From Pseudomonadota bacterium (lineage in GTDB: Bacteria > Pseudomonadota > Alphaproteobacteria > Micropepsales > Micropepsaceae): DNA of 64,000 nucleotides. The notes under the pieces were generated by a model. The model did not search any database. It was not told the DNA's origin and worked only from the letters and a program-made list of their open reading frames with translations. The translations under genes and the position numbers were made by a program. Positions 9,898 to 18,756 of this stretch are shown piece by piece. The stretch is from NCBI GenBank assembly GCA_021804785.1, contig JAJZGY010000004.1:35457-99456 (forward strand), given 5' to 3'. Position 1 is the first letter of the stretch. Each line of letters starts with the position of its first letter.

Positions 9898-12132
9898 TCA
9901 AGGAATGGAAGCCTGCTGGATCGGCTCGGAAAAGGCATTGCGGGGGAACAAAGGCGTGTTCTGGTCGGCCTCACCGCCAAATTTGGGAATGATGTTGAAA
10001 AGGATCGAGGTCGATGGGGCAACATCCAGAAAGCGCGTATAGCTGCGCTGATAGGCGATGGAAAGGCCGAGGCAATCATTCTGCCAGCCGATTCCCAGTT
10101 CGGTATCGAGCATCTGCGAGTTTTGCAGATCGCGCCGCGCTGCGGCAAATGCGGACCAGTGGGTGCCGATGCCCAGGGTCAGCGCTCCGTTGATTTCGGC
10201 GCGCGGGGCCCCAAGGCTCACCGCCTGCCGGTCCAGGCGGATATAGCTGACGTCGAAACTGGAGCGGCCATAGGTGCCGTGGAAATAGACTTCGTCACGG
10301 TCCACCGTGCCGGTGTTGGGATTGAGATCAAGGCGCTGCGTCAGGCTCAGATAGGGAAAAAACCGCACCCGATAGCGGGTGACGATGTCGGATCGTGTGC
10401 CATAGAGCCCGGAATTGACGCCAAAGATGGGATCCGCCTTGGGCCTGAGGACCTGGCCCACCAGTCCCTCAATGCTGCCGCCAGGGAAATAGGCTTCTGC
10501 TTCCACGCCGACATTGGTTCTGGGCCCGCTCTCCCACAAGGAATAACCGGGCATGCGTGAGACGCTGAAGATGTCGGTGTCGTCGAGCTCGAAATCGGTG
10601 GAATCCTCGTTGGGAATCCCGCTGGGATTACCGCCATAGGGTGCGGCGATCAGCTGGACGATGGGCTGGAGCACGTAGGAATGTCCGGCGCGGCCCTCTG
10701 TGATGAAGGGCCAGCGCCAATCCGCGACCAGCATGGGTTGGGCGCGGTCGATGTAGTGCACGCCGGCAGGAATGGGGTTGCCCTGCAGATCGGTCACAAG
10801 ACCCGGATTGTTCGGGTCACCCGTCACACGCCACAGATCGGCGCGGGCCTGAGCGCTCAGGGTGATGAGCTGTCCATCGGAGGTGATCATCGGCAGCTGC
10901 CAGCGCATCTCGGTGGAGAGCCGCTCGTCGCTGGCCCCGACATTACGCAGGACGCTTGCGCTCGTGACATTGAAGCGGAACTGGCCTCCTGCCACGGTCT
11001 GGGGCGGGATGTAGGTGTAGTCGATCGATGGCAGAACAATGGGAATTTCGTTTTGATTGACGCGCCCAACCCGCAGGTCCTGAAAATAGAAGCCGCTCAT
11101 CAGAAAACGACTGCGTCCTGACATAGCCTCCAGATAGACGTCGTTGTTGAGGGTGACGTCGTTGGAGATGTTGAAACGCTTCAAAAATGTCTGATTCGAG
11201 GTGAGAGCAGCACTGTAACCAACATGCCAGATGTCGCCGATGGGGATCTGGCCGGCACCGAACAGTGCACTTTGCCAGGACCAAATGCCATTGGACGGAG
11301 CATAGCCTATGTCCGGTTGCAGCCACAGGCCGCCATTATTCAAGCGCTGACGGTATTCGCCACGCACGATGTCACCAGCCGCGCTCGTGATCATGGGCTC
11401 GATGGTTGCGTCCTGCGAATTGTTGATGGCGATGTAGTAAGGCAGAAGGACGAATGAGCCGAGTGATGAGGAGGTTCCGGCGGAGGGCCGCAAAAGCCCG
11501 GACAGATGTTTTACGGTGGGATCAGGGTGGACGAGGATCGGACTGTAAAATACCGGCACGCCCCACAGTTCGATCAGCGCGTTTTGATAATAGATCCGGT
11601 GTTCGGACTGGTCATAGATAACCTTGCTCGCCTTCAGTGCCCAGGTCGGCGTCGTGTGTCCGGTACGCACGCACAGTGCGCAAGGGGTGTAGGCGGCGTT
11701 GCGCGCGACCACCATGGAGCCCTTCTTTATCGCACTTCTGGCCACCACCCGTCCGCTTTTGCCGATGAGTGCACGAAAGCCTGAAAGGGCGCCGTCTCGC
11801 AGATTGTTGCTGAGCACGACATGATCGGCAAAGGCGACGTTGCCGTCGGGAGCAAGCAGGCTGACCTGACCCTTCGCGGTAACCTTGTTCGCCTTTTCGT
11901 CATAGACGACCGTCTTAGCCAGCAGGATCTGCGCCTTGTCGTCGATTTCGACATGGCCTTCGGCCACGACCACATCATGCGCACTGTCATAGGTGATGCG
12001 GTCGGCTTTCAGGAGAATCTCATTGCTGCTGGAAACGGGCGCAGCGCTCCTTGCGTCCGCCGGCGGCCCCAAAAGGGTGACGAGGACGGCAATGAGGCTC
12101 ACCCCTGCGCGCAGTGCGCCGGCGCGTGCCAT
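9898..12132 (-). CDS. lptD: LPS-assembly outer-membrane protein LptD
   Basis: Outer-membrane beta-barrel that inserts LPS into the outer leaflet. A signal peptide (residues 1-28) is followed by an OstA/LptA-like domain (about 38-130, ILLKADRITYDSAHDVVVAEGHV) and the LptD barrel. It has only three cysteines (Cys151, Cys154 and one near the C-terminus in NDCLG), so the two-disulfide pattern of E. coli LptD is not reproduced exactly. The ATG follows the lptG stop by 2 bases, indicating a tight operon. Confidence 0.95.
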   Translation of the reverse strand: MARAGALRAGVSLIAVLVTLLGPPADARSAAPVSSSNEILLKADRITYDSAHDVVVAEGHVEIDDKAQILLAKTVVYDEKANKVTAKGQVSLLAPDGNVAFADHVVLSNNLRDGALSGFRALIGKSGRVVARSAIKKGSMVVARNAAYTPCALCVRTGHTTPTWALKASKVIYDQSEHRIYYQNALIELWGVPVFYSPILVHPDPTVKHLSGLLRPSAGTSSSLGSFVLLPYYIAINNSQDATIEPMITSAAGDIVRGEYRQRLNNGGLWLQPDIGYAPSNGIWSWQSALFGAGQIPIGDIWHVGYSAALTSNQTFLKRFNISNDVTLNNDVYLEAMSGRSRFLMSGFYFQDLRVGRVNQNEIPIVLPSIDYTYIPPQTVAGGQFRFNVTSASVLRNVGASDERLSTEMRWQLPMITSDGQLITLSAQARADLWRVTGDPNNPGLVTDLQGNPIPAGVHYIDRAQPMLVADWRWPFITEGRAGHSYVLQPIVQLIAAPYGGNPSGIPNEDSTDFELDDTDIFSVSRMPGYSLWESGPRTNVGVEAEAYFPGGSIEGLVGQVLRPKADPIFGVNSGLYGTRSDIVTRYRVRFFPYLSLTQRLDLNPNTGTVDRDEVYFHGTYGRSSFDVSYIRLDRQAVSLGAPRAEINGALTLGIGTHWSAFAAARRDLQNSQMLDTELGIGWQNDCLGLSIAYQRSYTRFLDVAPSTSILFNIIPKFGGEADQNTPLFPRNAFSEPIQQASIP

Positions 12133-12134
12133 GC

Positions 12135-13226
12135 TCAGCCATCCTCCTGGTGAAACACCAGCGTCATCCCCAGAAGGATGGCGGCAGCGGCTGGCGCTGA
12201 GGCGGCCAGAACTACCGGCACGATTCCTGATTCGCCGAGTGCCCGCGTCAAGTCGCTGAAGAAATAGACCCCAAAGCCGCAGAGTACGCTGTAGAGCACG
12301 ACGCGGCCTATTCCGCCCAGCCGTGCCAGGCGCAGGGAAAAGCTCGCGGCCATGAACACCATGGCTGCGAACATGGCTGGAAGCATCAGAAGTGAATCAA
12401 AATATAACACATAGCGTGTTGCCGAGAAGCCTGCGGCCTGTGCCGCGTCGATGAAGTGCGGCAGATTCCAGAACGAGATGGTTGTCGGCGGCGCGAAGCT
12501 TTCCTGGATGTGCTGAGGGGTCAGCGTGGTGGCAAGACGATAGTGCGGGTAAAATTTGACGTGACCCACCGCATCGCTGACATAGGCCTGATCAAGATCC
12601 CAATAACCGGTTTTGAGATCTGCGCTGCGTGCATCGATGCGGCCGGTAAAGGCGTCTTTCGCTCCGTAGAGGAAGACGATGGCGTCGTAAAGTCTCACCC
12701 CCTGATCGGCGACTCGGAGGGCATGTATCACCGACTGGTGTTCCCGGTCGCCCTGACGCAGCCACAGGCCGTTCTGCGAGACGTCAAGCTGGGAGGCCTG
12801 GCCGTGCAGATATTTGGCCTCAAGGCTCGCATATTGCTGCAGCAGGAGCGCGGAGACCGGGGTGATCGCGAGCACGCTGACAACACCCATCAGCACGGCA
12901 ACGCTGAGTGAGGGCGCGAGCAGGTTCCAGGCGGAAACCCCTGCGGCGCGGATGGCCAGAAGCTCGTGGCTGCGTGAGAGGCGCACGAAGCTGTACACCC
13001 CGCCCAAGAGCACCGCAAAAGGCAGGAGGCTGAGACCCAGATTGGGCAGTTCCAAAAGGCTCATGCCGATCACAAGGCTGGTGTCGATGTGCCGGCCAGC
13101 CGTGTGGTTGAGGAGGCCAACCAGCGCGATCGACCAGGCCAGGAACATGATGGCGCTGAACACAATGCCCACGCCGATGAGGAATTGGCGCGCCAGATAC
13201 CGATAAAGTGTCCACGACCAGATCAC
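12135..13226 (-). CDS. lptG: LPS export ABC transporter permease LptG
   Basis: Inner-membrane permease of the LptB2FG transporter, which extracts LPS from the inner membrane. 363 aa with the YjgP/YjgQ pattern: three N-terminal membrane helices, a periplasmic beta-jellyroll-like middle and three C-terminal helices. The motif SRSHELLAIRAAGVS marks the coupling-helix region. Its ATG overlaps the lptF stop by 4 bases (ATGA), so the two permease halves are made together; lptD follows 2 bases later. Confidence 0.95.
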   Translation of the reverse strand: MIWSWTLYRYLARQFLIGVGIVFSAIMFLAWSIALVGLLNHTAGRHIDTSLVIGMSLLELPNLGLSLLPFAVLLGGVYSFVRLSRSHELLAIRAAGVSAWNLLAPSLSVAVLMGVVSVLAITPVSALLLQQYASLEAKYLHGQASQLDVSQNGLWLRQGDREHQSVIHALRVADQGVRLYDAIVFLYGAKDAFTGRIDARSADLKTGYWDLDQAYVSDAVGHVKFYPHYRLATTLTPQHIQESFAPPTTISFWNLPHFIDAAQAAGFSATRYVLYFDSLLMLPAMFAAMVFMAASFSLRLARLGGIGRVVLYSVLCGFGVYFFSDLTRALGESGIVPVVLAASAPAAAAILLGMTLVFHQEDG

Positions 13227-14353
13227 GCCGTCGGCTCCGGTAGCGCCCGCCTGATGCGCCAGCTGTGGTGCCAGCCGCTCAGATAGAGCGCCGCTGCGGC
13301 GAGCGAGGCCAGAGGCACCAGATAGATGAGGATGATCATCATGGGATCGCGCGCGGCCAGCCCCTGTATGCCATAGCCGAGGATACGTATCCCTCCGGCG
13401 ATGGTCGAAGCAAGGAACAGACGCAAGGCATAGGCGCCACGGGCCCGCCGGCCCTGGGTCACGGCCGCCAGCGCAATGAGGGCGAAGACGAGGCTGTAGA
13501 GTGGTTCGGCAAGGCGGTTATGGCCCTCCGCCACAAAGATGTTCTCCAGCTTCTGGCGATCGGGCAGTGACGCCGGCAGATGGGGCCAGAACAGCTGGTT
13601 CAGATAGCGTTCGTGAATCTGCAGGATACCTTGCGAACGGGCATTGGCGAACTGGTCGAGGTCAAAGACATAACTTCTGAATTTGAGCACGGACAGTTTG
13701 GCGCCGCGCTGCGAAGACTGCTCAATGGTACCGTGACGCATGATGAGGCGTGCGCCCATTGGGGTCTGTGCCAATAAGCCGCTTTGGGCGATGTAGGTGA
13801 TGGGGTGGGCGGTATCGCGATTGTCATGCACGAGAATGCCATGAATCTGGCCGTCCGAGGACAGATCGCGAATGAACACGGTGAGGCCTGGTGCCGGGGT
13901 ATTGAACGTCCCCTCGGTGAGGATCGCCGCCCCGATATCAGCACGGATATTGATTTCCTGCTGCTCCATGGCCTGTTGTGTGAAAGGCATCAGCCACAGG
14001 GTGTTGAAATAGGTGAGTGCTGTCACCATTAGCCCGACCATGAGAACCGGCACGGCGAGTTGAAACGAACTGTAGCCGGCGGCAGTCATGGCAACCAGCT
14101 CGCTGTCGGAGTTGAGCTTGTTGAGGCCGAACATTGTCCCGGCAAAAAAGGCAATGGGCAGGATGATGACGAGCAGATCCGGTAGCATCAGCAGGGTCAG
14201 GTAGAAAAAGGTCGGTGCCGACTGGCCGCGATTGATCACCAGATCCAGCAGGCGCAGCGACTGCGACAGCCAGACCACGGCGCTCAGCACGAAGGCAAAA
14301 AAAGCCGTGGGCCCGATCAACTGGCGCAGCACGTAATGGGATAGGCGCGGCAT
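13223..14353 (-). CDS. lptF: LPS export ABC transporter permease LptF
   Basis: Partner permease of LptG in the LptB2FG complex, 376 aa. It has the same six-helix layout and the coupling motif NSDSELVAMTAAGYS. It is the first gene of the leftward lptF-lptG-lptD-surA-pdxA-rsmA block and is divergent from pepA, as in E. coli. The 165-base gap to pepA (14354-14518) should hold promoters for both directions, but I see no strong consensus elements in it. Confidence 0.95.
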   Translation of the reverse strand: MPRLSHYVLRQLIGPTAFFAFVLSAVVWLSQSLRLLDLVINRGQSAPTFFYLTLLMLPDLLVIILPIAFFAGTMFGLNKLNSDSELVAMTAAGYSSFQLAVPVLMVGLMVTALTYFNTLWLMPFTQQAMEQQEINIRADIGAAILTEGTFNTPAPGLTVFIRDLSSDGQIHGILVHDNRDTAHPITYIAQSGLLAQTPMGARLIMRHGTIEQSSQRGAKLSVLKFRSYVFDLDQFANARSQGILQIHERYLNQLFWPHLPASLPDRQKLENIFVAEGHNRLAEPLYSLVFALIALAAVTQGRRARGAYALRLFLASTIAGGIRILGYGIQGLAARDPMMIILIYLVPLASLAAAALYLSGWHHSWRIRRALPEPTA

Positions 14354-14518
14354 GGGTATCCGAATTAGGGCTCTGGCCGGCGTCTCTGCGGCCTTTCATG
14401 CAGGTTACGATTGGTCCTAAACTAGCATTTTCCTGCCGCCGCCCGGCAATCCTTCTGTGCCCGACAGCGCAAAAGTGCAAGTCTCATCCGTGGCATGGCC
14501 CTTCCTGGAGTCGAACCG

Positions 14519-16021
14519 ATGCAAATCAGCTTTTCCGCGCCCTCCACCACCAGCGGTGGTGCTCTCATCGTGGCCGCCCTTGCCGGCGGGGCCTTCACCG
14601 CCTCGGCGGCGGAGGCCGATCGCATGGCCGGTGGGGCGCTCAAGCGCGCCCTCGAGGTCAGCCGCTTCTCTGGCAAATCGGGGCAGTCGCTGGAGATCTT
14701 GGCACCATCAGCGGTCAAGGCCTCTCGGATCATCCTCGTTGGCCTTGGCGCTGTGGAGGAGCTTGACGGGCTCAGGGCCGAGCAGATCGCTGCGGATGTC
14801 GTGGCGCGTCTGCTCGCTTGCGGGGAAAAGAGCGTCCACTTTGCGATCGACCGGCCGCGGGGCCTCAAACTCGGCGATGCCGAGCTTGCCGCCCACCTGG
14901 CGATGGGCGTGGAGCTGCGTGCCTACAGCTTCGACAAATATCGCACGCGGCAGCTGGAAGAACGGGCGGCAACGGTGAAGAAAGTGAGTATCGGCACCAA
15001 GGACGTGGCCGGTGCCCGCAAGATCTGGCGTGAGTTTGCGGCGGTGGCTGAGGGAATCTGTCTGGCGCGCGACCTCGTCAATGAGCCGCCCAACGTGCTG
15101 TTCCCGGCTGAATTCGCCCGCCGGACCAAAAAACTCACAGCGCTTGGGCTCAAGGTCGAGGTTCTTGGCGCGGCACAGATGAAGAAGCTTGGCTTTGGAG
15201 CCCTGCTTGGCGTGGCCCAGGGCAGCGCCCATGAGCCGCAGCTGGTTGTGATGCAGTGGCTGGGGGCGCGCAATCGCAAGGCCCCGCCGATCGCGTTGGT
15301 TGGCAAGGGTGTCTGTTTTGATTCGGGCGGGCTGTCGCTGAAGCCGGCAGCCTCGATGATGGGCATGAAGGGCGATATGGGCGGTGCAGCCGCGGTGACT
15401 GGAACCATGCATGCACTGGCGGCGCGCAAGGCCCGCGTCAATGCCATCGGCGTCATTGGTTTGGTTGAGAACATGCCCTCCGGCACCGCCCAGCGTCCGG
15501 ATGATGTCGTGACCTCACTCTCCGGCCAAACCGTCGAGGTTCTCAACACCGATGCGGAAGGCCGACTGGTACTTGCCGATGCTCTTACCTATACCCAGCG
15601 ACGCTTCAAGCCGCGGCTCCTGATCGATCTGGCGACACTGACCGGTGCCATCATGGTGTCACTCGGGGCGGAGCACGCCGGACTGTTTGCCAATGATGAT
15701 AACTTGGCCGCACAGCTGGCGCAGGCAGGTAAGCAGGAAGGCGAGCTGGTGTGGCGGATGCCGCTGTCGCCCAATTACGACAAGCTGCTCAAATCCAAGA
15801 TTGCTGACATGAAGAACATCGGCAGCGGTCCCCATGCCGGTGCGATCACTGCGGCACAGTTCCTGCAGCGCTTTATCACTGACAAGCAGAGCTGGGCGCA
15901 TTTGGATATTGCCGGGGTCGCCTGGCAGGATGGCGAGCAGAAGTCGCTCGCCCCGTCCTGGGGTGTCGGCTGGGGTGTGCGCATTCTCAACCGCCTGAGT
16001 AAGGACCATTACGAAGTTTAG
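14519..16021 (+). CDS. pepA: Leucyl aminopeptidase (M17 family)
   Basis: Cytosolic dizinc aminopeptidase releasing N-terminal residues from peptides. 500 aa, with the metal/active-site segments GKGVCFDSGGLSLKPA, MKGDMGGAAAV and the signature NTDAEGRLVLADAL. The ATG at 14519 follows GGAG and starts the protein MQISFSAP; an upstream TTG or GTG would add only eight residues. The divergent pepA/lptF arrangement and downstream holC are conserved in proteobacteria. Confidence 0.95.
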   Translation: MQISFSAPSTTSGGALIVAALAGGAFTASAAEADRMAGGALKRALEVSRFSGKSGQSLEILAPSAVKASRIILVGLGAVEELDGLRAEQIAADVVARLLACGEKSVHFAIDRPRGLKLGDAELAAHLAMGVELRAYSFDKYRTRQLEERAATVKKVSIGTKDVAGARKIWREFAAVAEGICLARDLVNEPPNVLFPAEFARRTKKLTALGLKVEVLGAAQMKKLGFGALLGVAQGSAHEPQLVVMQWLGARNRKAPPIALVGKGVCFDSGGLSLKPAASMMGMKGDMGGAAAVTGTMHALAARKARVNAIGVIGLVENMPSGTAQRPDDVVTSLSGQTVEVLNTDAEGRLVLADALTYTQRRFKPRLLIDLATLTGAIMVSLGAEHAGLFANDDNLAAQLAQAGKQEGELVWRMPLSPNYDKLLKSKIADMKNIGSGPHAGAITAAQFLQRFITDKQSWAHLDIAGVAWQDGEQKSLAPSWGVGWGVRILNRLSKDHYEV

Positions 16022-16036
16022 CCCGGTGCGCTCGTC

Positions 16037-16498
16037 GTGACAGAGACGTTGTTCTATCATCTTGAGCGGCGCACGGTTGAAGGAGTGCTGCCCGAACTGC
16101 TGGAGCGCACGCTGGCACGGGGCTGGCGGGCGCAGGTCTGCTGCGACACTGTCGAACGGGCAGAGGTGCTCGATACTTTGCTGTGGACCTATCGCGAGGA
16201 CAGTTTTTTGCCGCATGCTTGCGTCGGCGATGGACTTGCCAGTGATCAGCCAATTCTCATCAGCATGCAGAGGGAGCTGGCAAACCATCCGGATGTCCTC
16301 TTTCTCGTCGGTGGGGAGATGCCGGTGTGGGACAGCCCGGAACTTGCACAGCTCAGTCGCATCGTTCTTTTGTTCGATGGCTCCGACACGACCAGGCTCG
16401 CCGCGGCCCGCGCGGCATGGAAGGCTGCCGAGGCGGCCGGTCACACCGTGACATACTGGCGCCAGAACGCGGCGGGCAAATGGCAAAAGCAAGCGTGA
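16037..16498 (+). CDS. holC: DNA polymerase III chi subunit
   Basis: Chi subunit of the clamp-loader complex; it links the polymerase to SSB. The 153-residue protein has the family features: N-terminal TETLFYHL, the central WTYREDSFLPH segment, and DQPILIS. It starts with GTG 15 bases after pepA, the conserved pepA-holC pair. Its partner ssb also lies in this window, about 46 kb away. Confidence 0.93.
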   Translation: MTETLFYHLERRTVEGVLPELLERTLARGWRAQVCCDTVERAEVLDTLLWTYREDSFLPHACVGDGLASDQPILISMQRELANHPDVLFLVGGEMPVWDSPELAQLSRIVLLFDGSDTTRLAAARAAWKAAEAAGHTVTYWRQNAAGKWQKQA

Positions 16499-16559
16499 AA
16501 CGCGCGCGCCGTCGCCGCGATCGTGGACTTTAGGTTCAACGAAGACAAAGGAGGGGGCG

Positions 16560-17885
16560 GTGTTTAACTTGCGCGGGCGCGGACAGCTACTACGCATACT
16601 GGGCGTCAGCTTTGGCATAGCCGTCGCCCTCGGAAACATGATTGGCGCCGGTATCCTGCGGGCTCCCTCCGCGATCGCGGCGACCATGCCCGATGGCAGG
16701 CTGATCCTCCTTCTGTGGATCATCGGCGGGCTTCATGTCCTGTTGAGCATCAACATCCTGTCCGAACTGGGTACGGCGATTCCACAGAGTGGCGGACCTT
16801 ACCTCTATGCGCACCGCGCCTTCGGTGACATTGCCGGCCTCGTGGTGGGGTGGTCGCAATGGATGAGCAAGCTTGCGGGCATCGCCGCGACCTCGATCGC
16901 CTGCGCTGAGTTCCTGCCGATTGTCATCCCTGCTGCGGCCCGTTACACCCTGGCCGTGGCACTCGGCGTGCAGGGCGCGCTCTATCTGCTCAATGGTGTT
17001 GGCCTGAGGCCTGGGCGAACGATGCAGGAGGCCTCCAGTCTGATCAAGACGGCGATGCTCGTGGTGTTCATCGCCGCAGCCATTGCCGTGATTGCCCCTG
17101 CCGGGCAAGCCGGCACAACCCATCTGCATGCGGCTGGAACTGCGCTGGGCTGGGCCGTGGTGATCAATGCCTATTCGCTCATTCGTGGGGCCTATTCTGG
17201 ATATGATGCGCCGGTCTATTTCAGCGAGGAGAATACGTCACCGACGCGGAATATTCCGCTGTCGCTACTCTTTGGCCTCATCCTTGCCTTTGCACTGTAT
17301 GTAGGCGTCAATGGCGCGCTCATTTATGTATTGGGCGTGCGGGGCGTCGCAGCAACGGCGTTACCCTTTAACACCGTACTCAATCAGTTGGGCGGCCCCT
17401 TGCCGGGAGTGATCTTTGCTCTGGGCGCGATGATTGCGGTGGCCGGCGTGGCCAATTCCGGCATCATGACGGCGCCGCGGATCCTATTTGCACTGGGTCG
17501 CGATGGACTGCTGCCCCGCTGGTTTACCGCGGTCAATGTCGGTGGCAGCCCCTATGCGGCGGTGCTGCTGACCGGGTTGTGCTCGCTGGCGCTCGCCGCC
17601 AGCGGTTCCTTCGCCACGGTCTTCGGACTCATCGCGCTCCTCGATACGGTCGGCTATGTCCTCGTCGATGCTGCCTACTTCGCGCTGCGACGCAAGGAAC
17701 CGGAACTGCCGCGCCCGTTCCACGCGTATTTTCATCCTGTGGCGCCAGCGCTGCTGCTCGTCGTCGATCTCGTTCTGCTGGTTTTGTTTTCCGGCGCCAA
17801 CAGTCTTGCACTCTATTTTGCGGTGGGACTGACGCTCTTATGCGTGCCTTTGGCGGTACTGGCCCGGCGCGCCCGCCAGGCATGA
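16560..17885 (+). CDS. APC-family amino-acid permease
   Basis: Inner-membrane amino-acid/polyamine transporter of the APC superfamily, 441 aa with about 12 hydrophobic segments. The first helix carries the substrate-binding glycine motif NMIGAGILR. The GTG start at 16560 is preceded by a very strong AGGAGG ribosome site, close to the start. It sits in the holC-to-TPR run on the same strand, but its role there is unclear; substrate cannot be named. Confidence 0.88.
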   Translation: MFNLRGRGQLLRILGVSFGIAVALGNMIGAGILRAPSAIAATMPDGRLILLLWIIGGLHVLLSINILSELGTAIPQSGGPYLYAHRAFGDIAGLVVGWSQWMSKLAGIAATSIACAEFLPIVIPAAARYTLAVALGVQGALYLLNGVGLRPGRTMQEASSLIKTAMLVVFIAAAIAVIAPAGQAGTTHLHAAGTALGWAVVINAYSLIRGAYSGYDAPVYFSEENTSPTRNIPLSLLFGLILAFALYVGVNGALIYVLGVRGVAATALPFNTVLNQLGGPLPGVIFALGAMIAVAGVANSGIMTAPRILFALGRDGLLPRWFTAVNVGGSPYAAVLLTGLCSLALAASGSFATVFGLIALLDTVGYVLVDAAYFALRRKEPELPRPFHAYFHPVAPALLLVVDLVLLVLFSGANSLALYFAVGLTLLCVPLAVLARRARQA

Positions 17886-17965
17886 AATTGTCGTAACGGT
17901 TGACAGGGATCGAAAAAGGCGGCCCTTAGCCACAAAGGGCTGCGCGCAAAGAGACATCGCCTTCC

Positions 17966-18721
17966 ATGCCCCTCGGCTTTAGTTTTGGCACGATCATCGT
18001 GCTTCTGATCGACTTTGCACTCAGCGCCCATGTCATGCGCAGCGGGCGCTCGTATCTTTGGATTCTGCCCATCGTGCTTTTTCCGCCCCTGGGCTGGATT
18101 GCCTATGTGGCCTATGCCGTGGTGAGCGGTGCGGTGAGCAGCGGACAGGCGCGACGCTTTGCCGACGATATCGTCAACACCGTAGATCCCGGCAGAAGCT
18201 ATCGCGAAAAGAAACGCGAGGTTGAGAAGGTTGGCTCGGTTGATTCCAAGCGGGCGCTGGCTGAGGAGTGCATCCGCCGCGGGCTGTTTCCGGACGCGAT
18301 CGACCTTTATCTCAGTGCCATGGCCGGGCCATTGGGTGCGCAGGACACGGCGCTGCTCTTTGGATTGGCACGCGCCAAGCTTCTGGCCGGAGATGGCGCT
18401 GGCGCCGAAGCGGCGTTTGATGAACTCAAAAAGGCGGACCCGGTTGCCTTCAATGCAGATGCCGAACTCGATTACGCCCGCAGTCTTGCGCTACAGGGAA
18501 AGAACGAGGCCGCGCTCGCCCAATATGAAAAGATCCTGCCCAAATATCCGGGTGAGGAGGCGCGCTGTCGCTATGGCCTTTTGCTGAAGACGCTTGGACA
18601 GGACGAGCGGGCGCGACGGGTGTTCCGCGAGATTGTCGACTCGGTGAAGGGTGCCCCCACCTATTATCGCCGCCGTCAGCGCGAATGGCTTGTCATCGCA
18701 CGGCGTAATCTGTCGTCTTAG
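17966..18721 (+). CDS. TPR-repeat membrane protein with PLDc_N-like N-terminus
   Basis: 251-residue protein of unknown function. Two hydrophobic helices lie at about residues 5-22 and 30-54 (the second with LFPPLGWIAYVAYAVV), resembling the short PLDc_N membrane module, followed by TPR-like helical repeats from about residue 95 to 235 facing the cytoplasm. Proteins of this architecture occur widely in alphaproteobacteria as hypothetical genes. It ends 35 bases before the convergent ABC-F gene. Confidence 0.75.
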   Translation: MPLGFSFGTIIVLLIDFALSAHVMRSGRSYLWILPIVLFPPLGWIAYVAYAVVSGAVSSGQARRFADDIVNTVDPGRSYREKKREVEKVGSVDSKRALAEECIRRGLFPDAIDLYLSAMAGPLGAQDTALLFGLARAKLLAGDGAGAEAAFDELKKADPVAFNADAELDYARSLALQGKNEAALAQYEKILPKYPGEEARCRYGLLLKTLGQDERARRVFREIVDSVKGAPTYYRRRQREWLVIARRNLSS

Positions 18722-18756
18722 GGCGGCGGTGGCGCGCGCAGGACAAGAAGTGGCCC

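Noticed and set aside
14495..14525. tRNA-like T-loop sequence (GGTTCGACTCC on the minus strand) at the pepA start
   Set aside because: No matching 5-bp T-stem, acceptor stem or anticodon arm around it; it is the pepA ribosome site and start.
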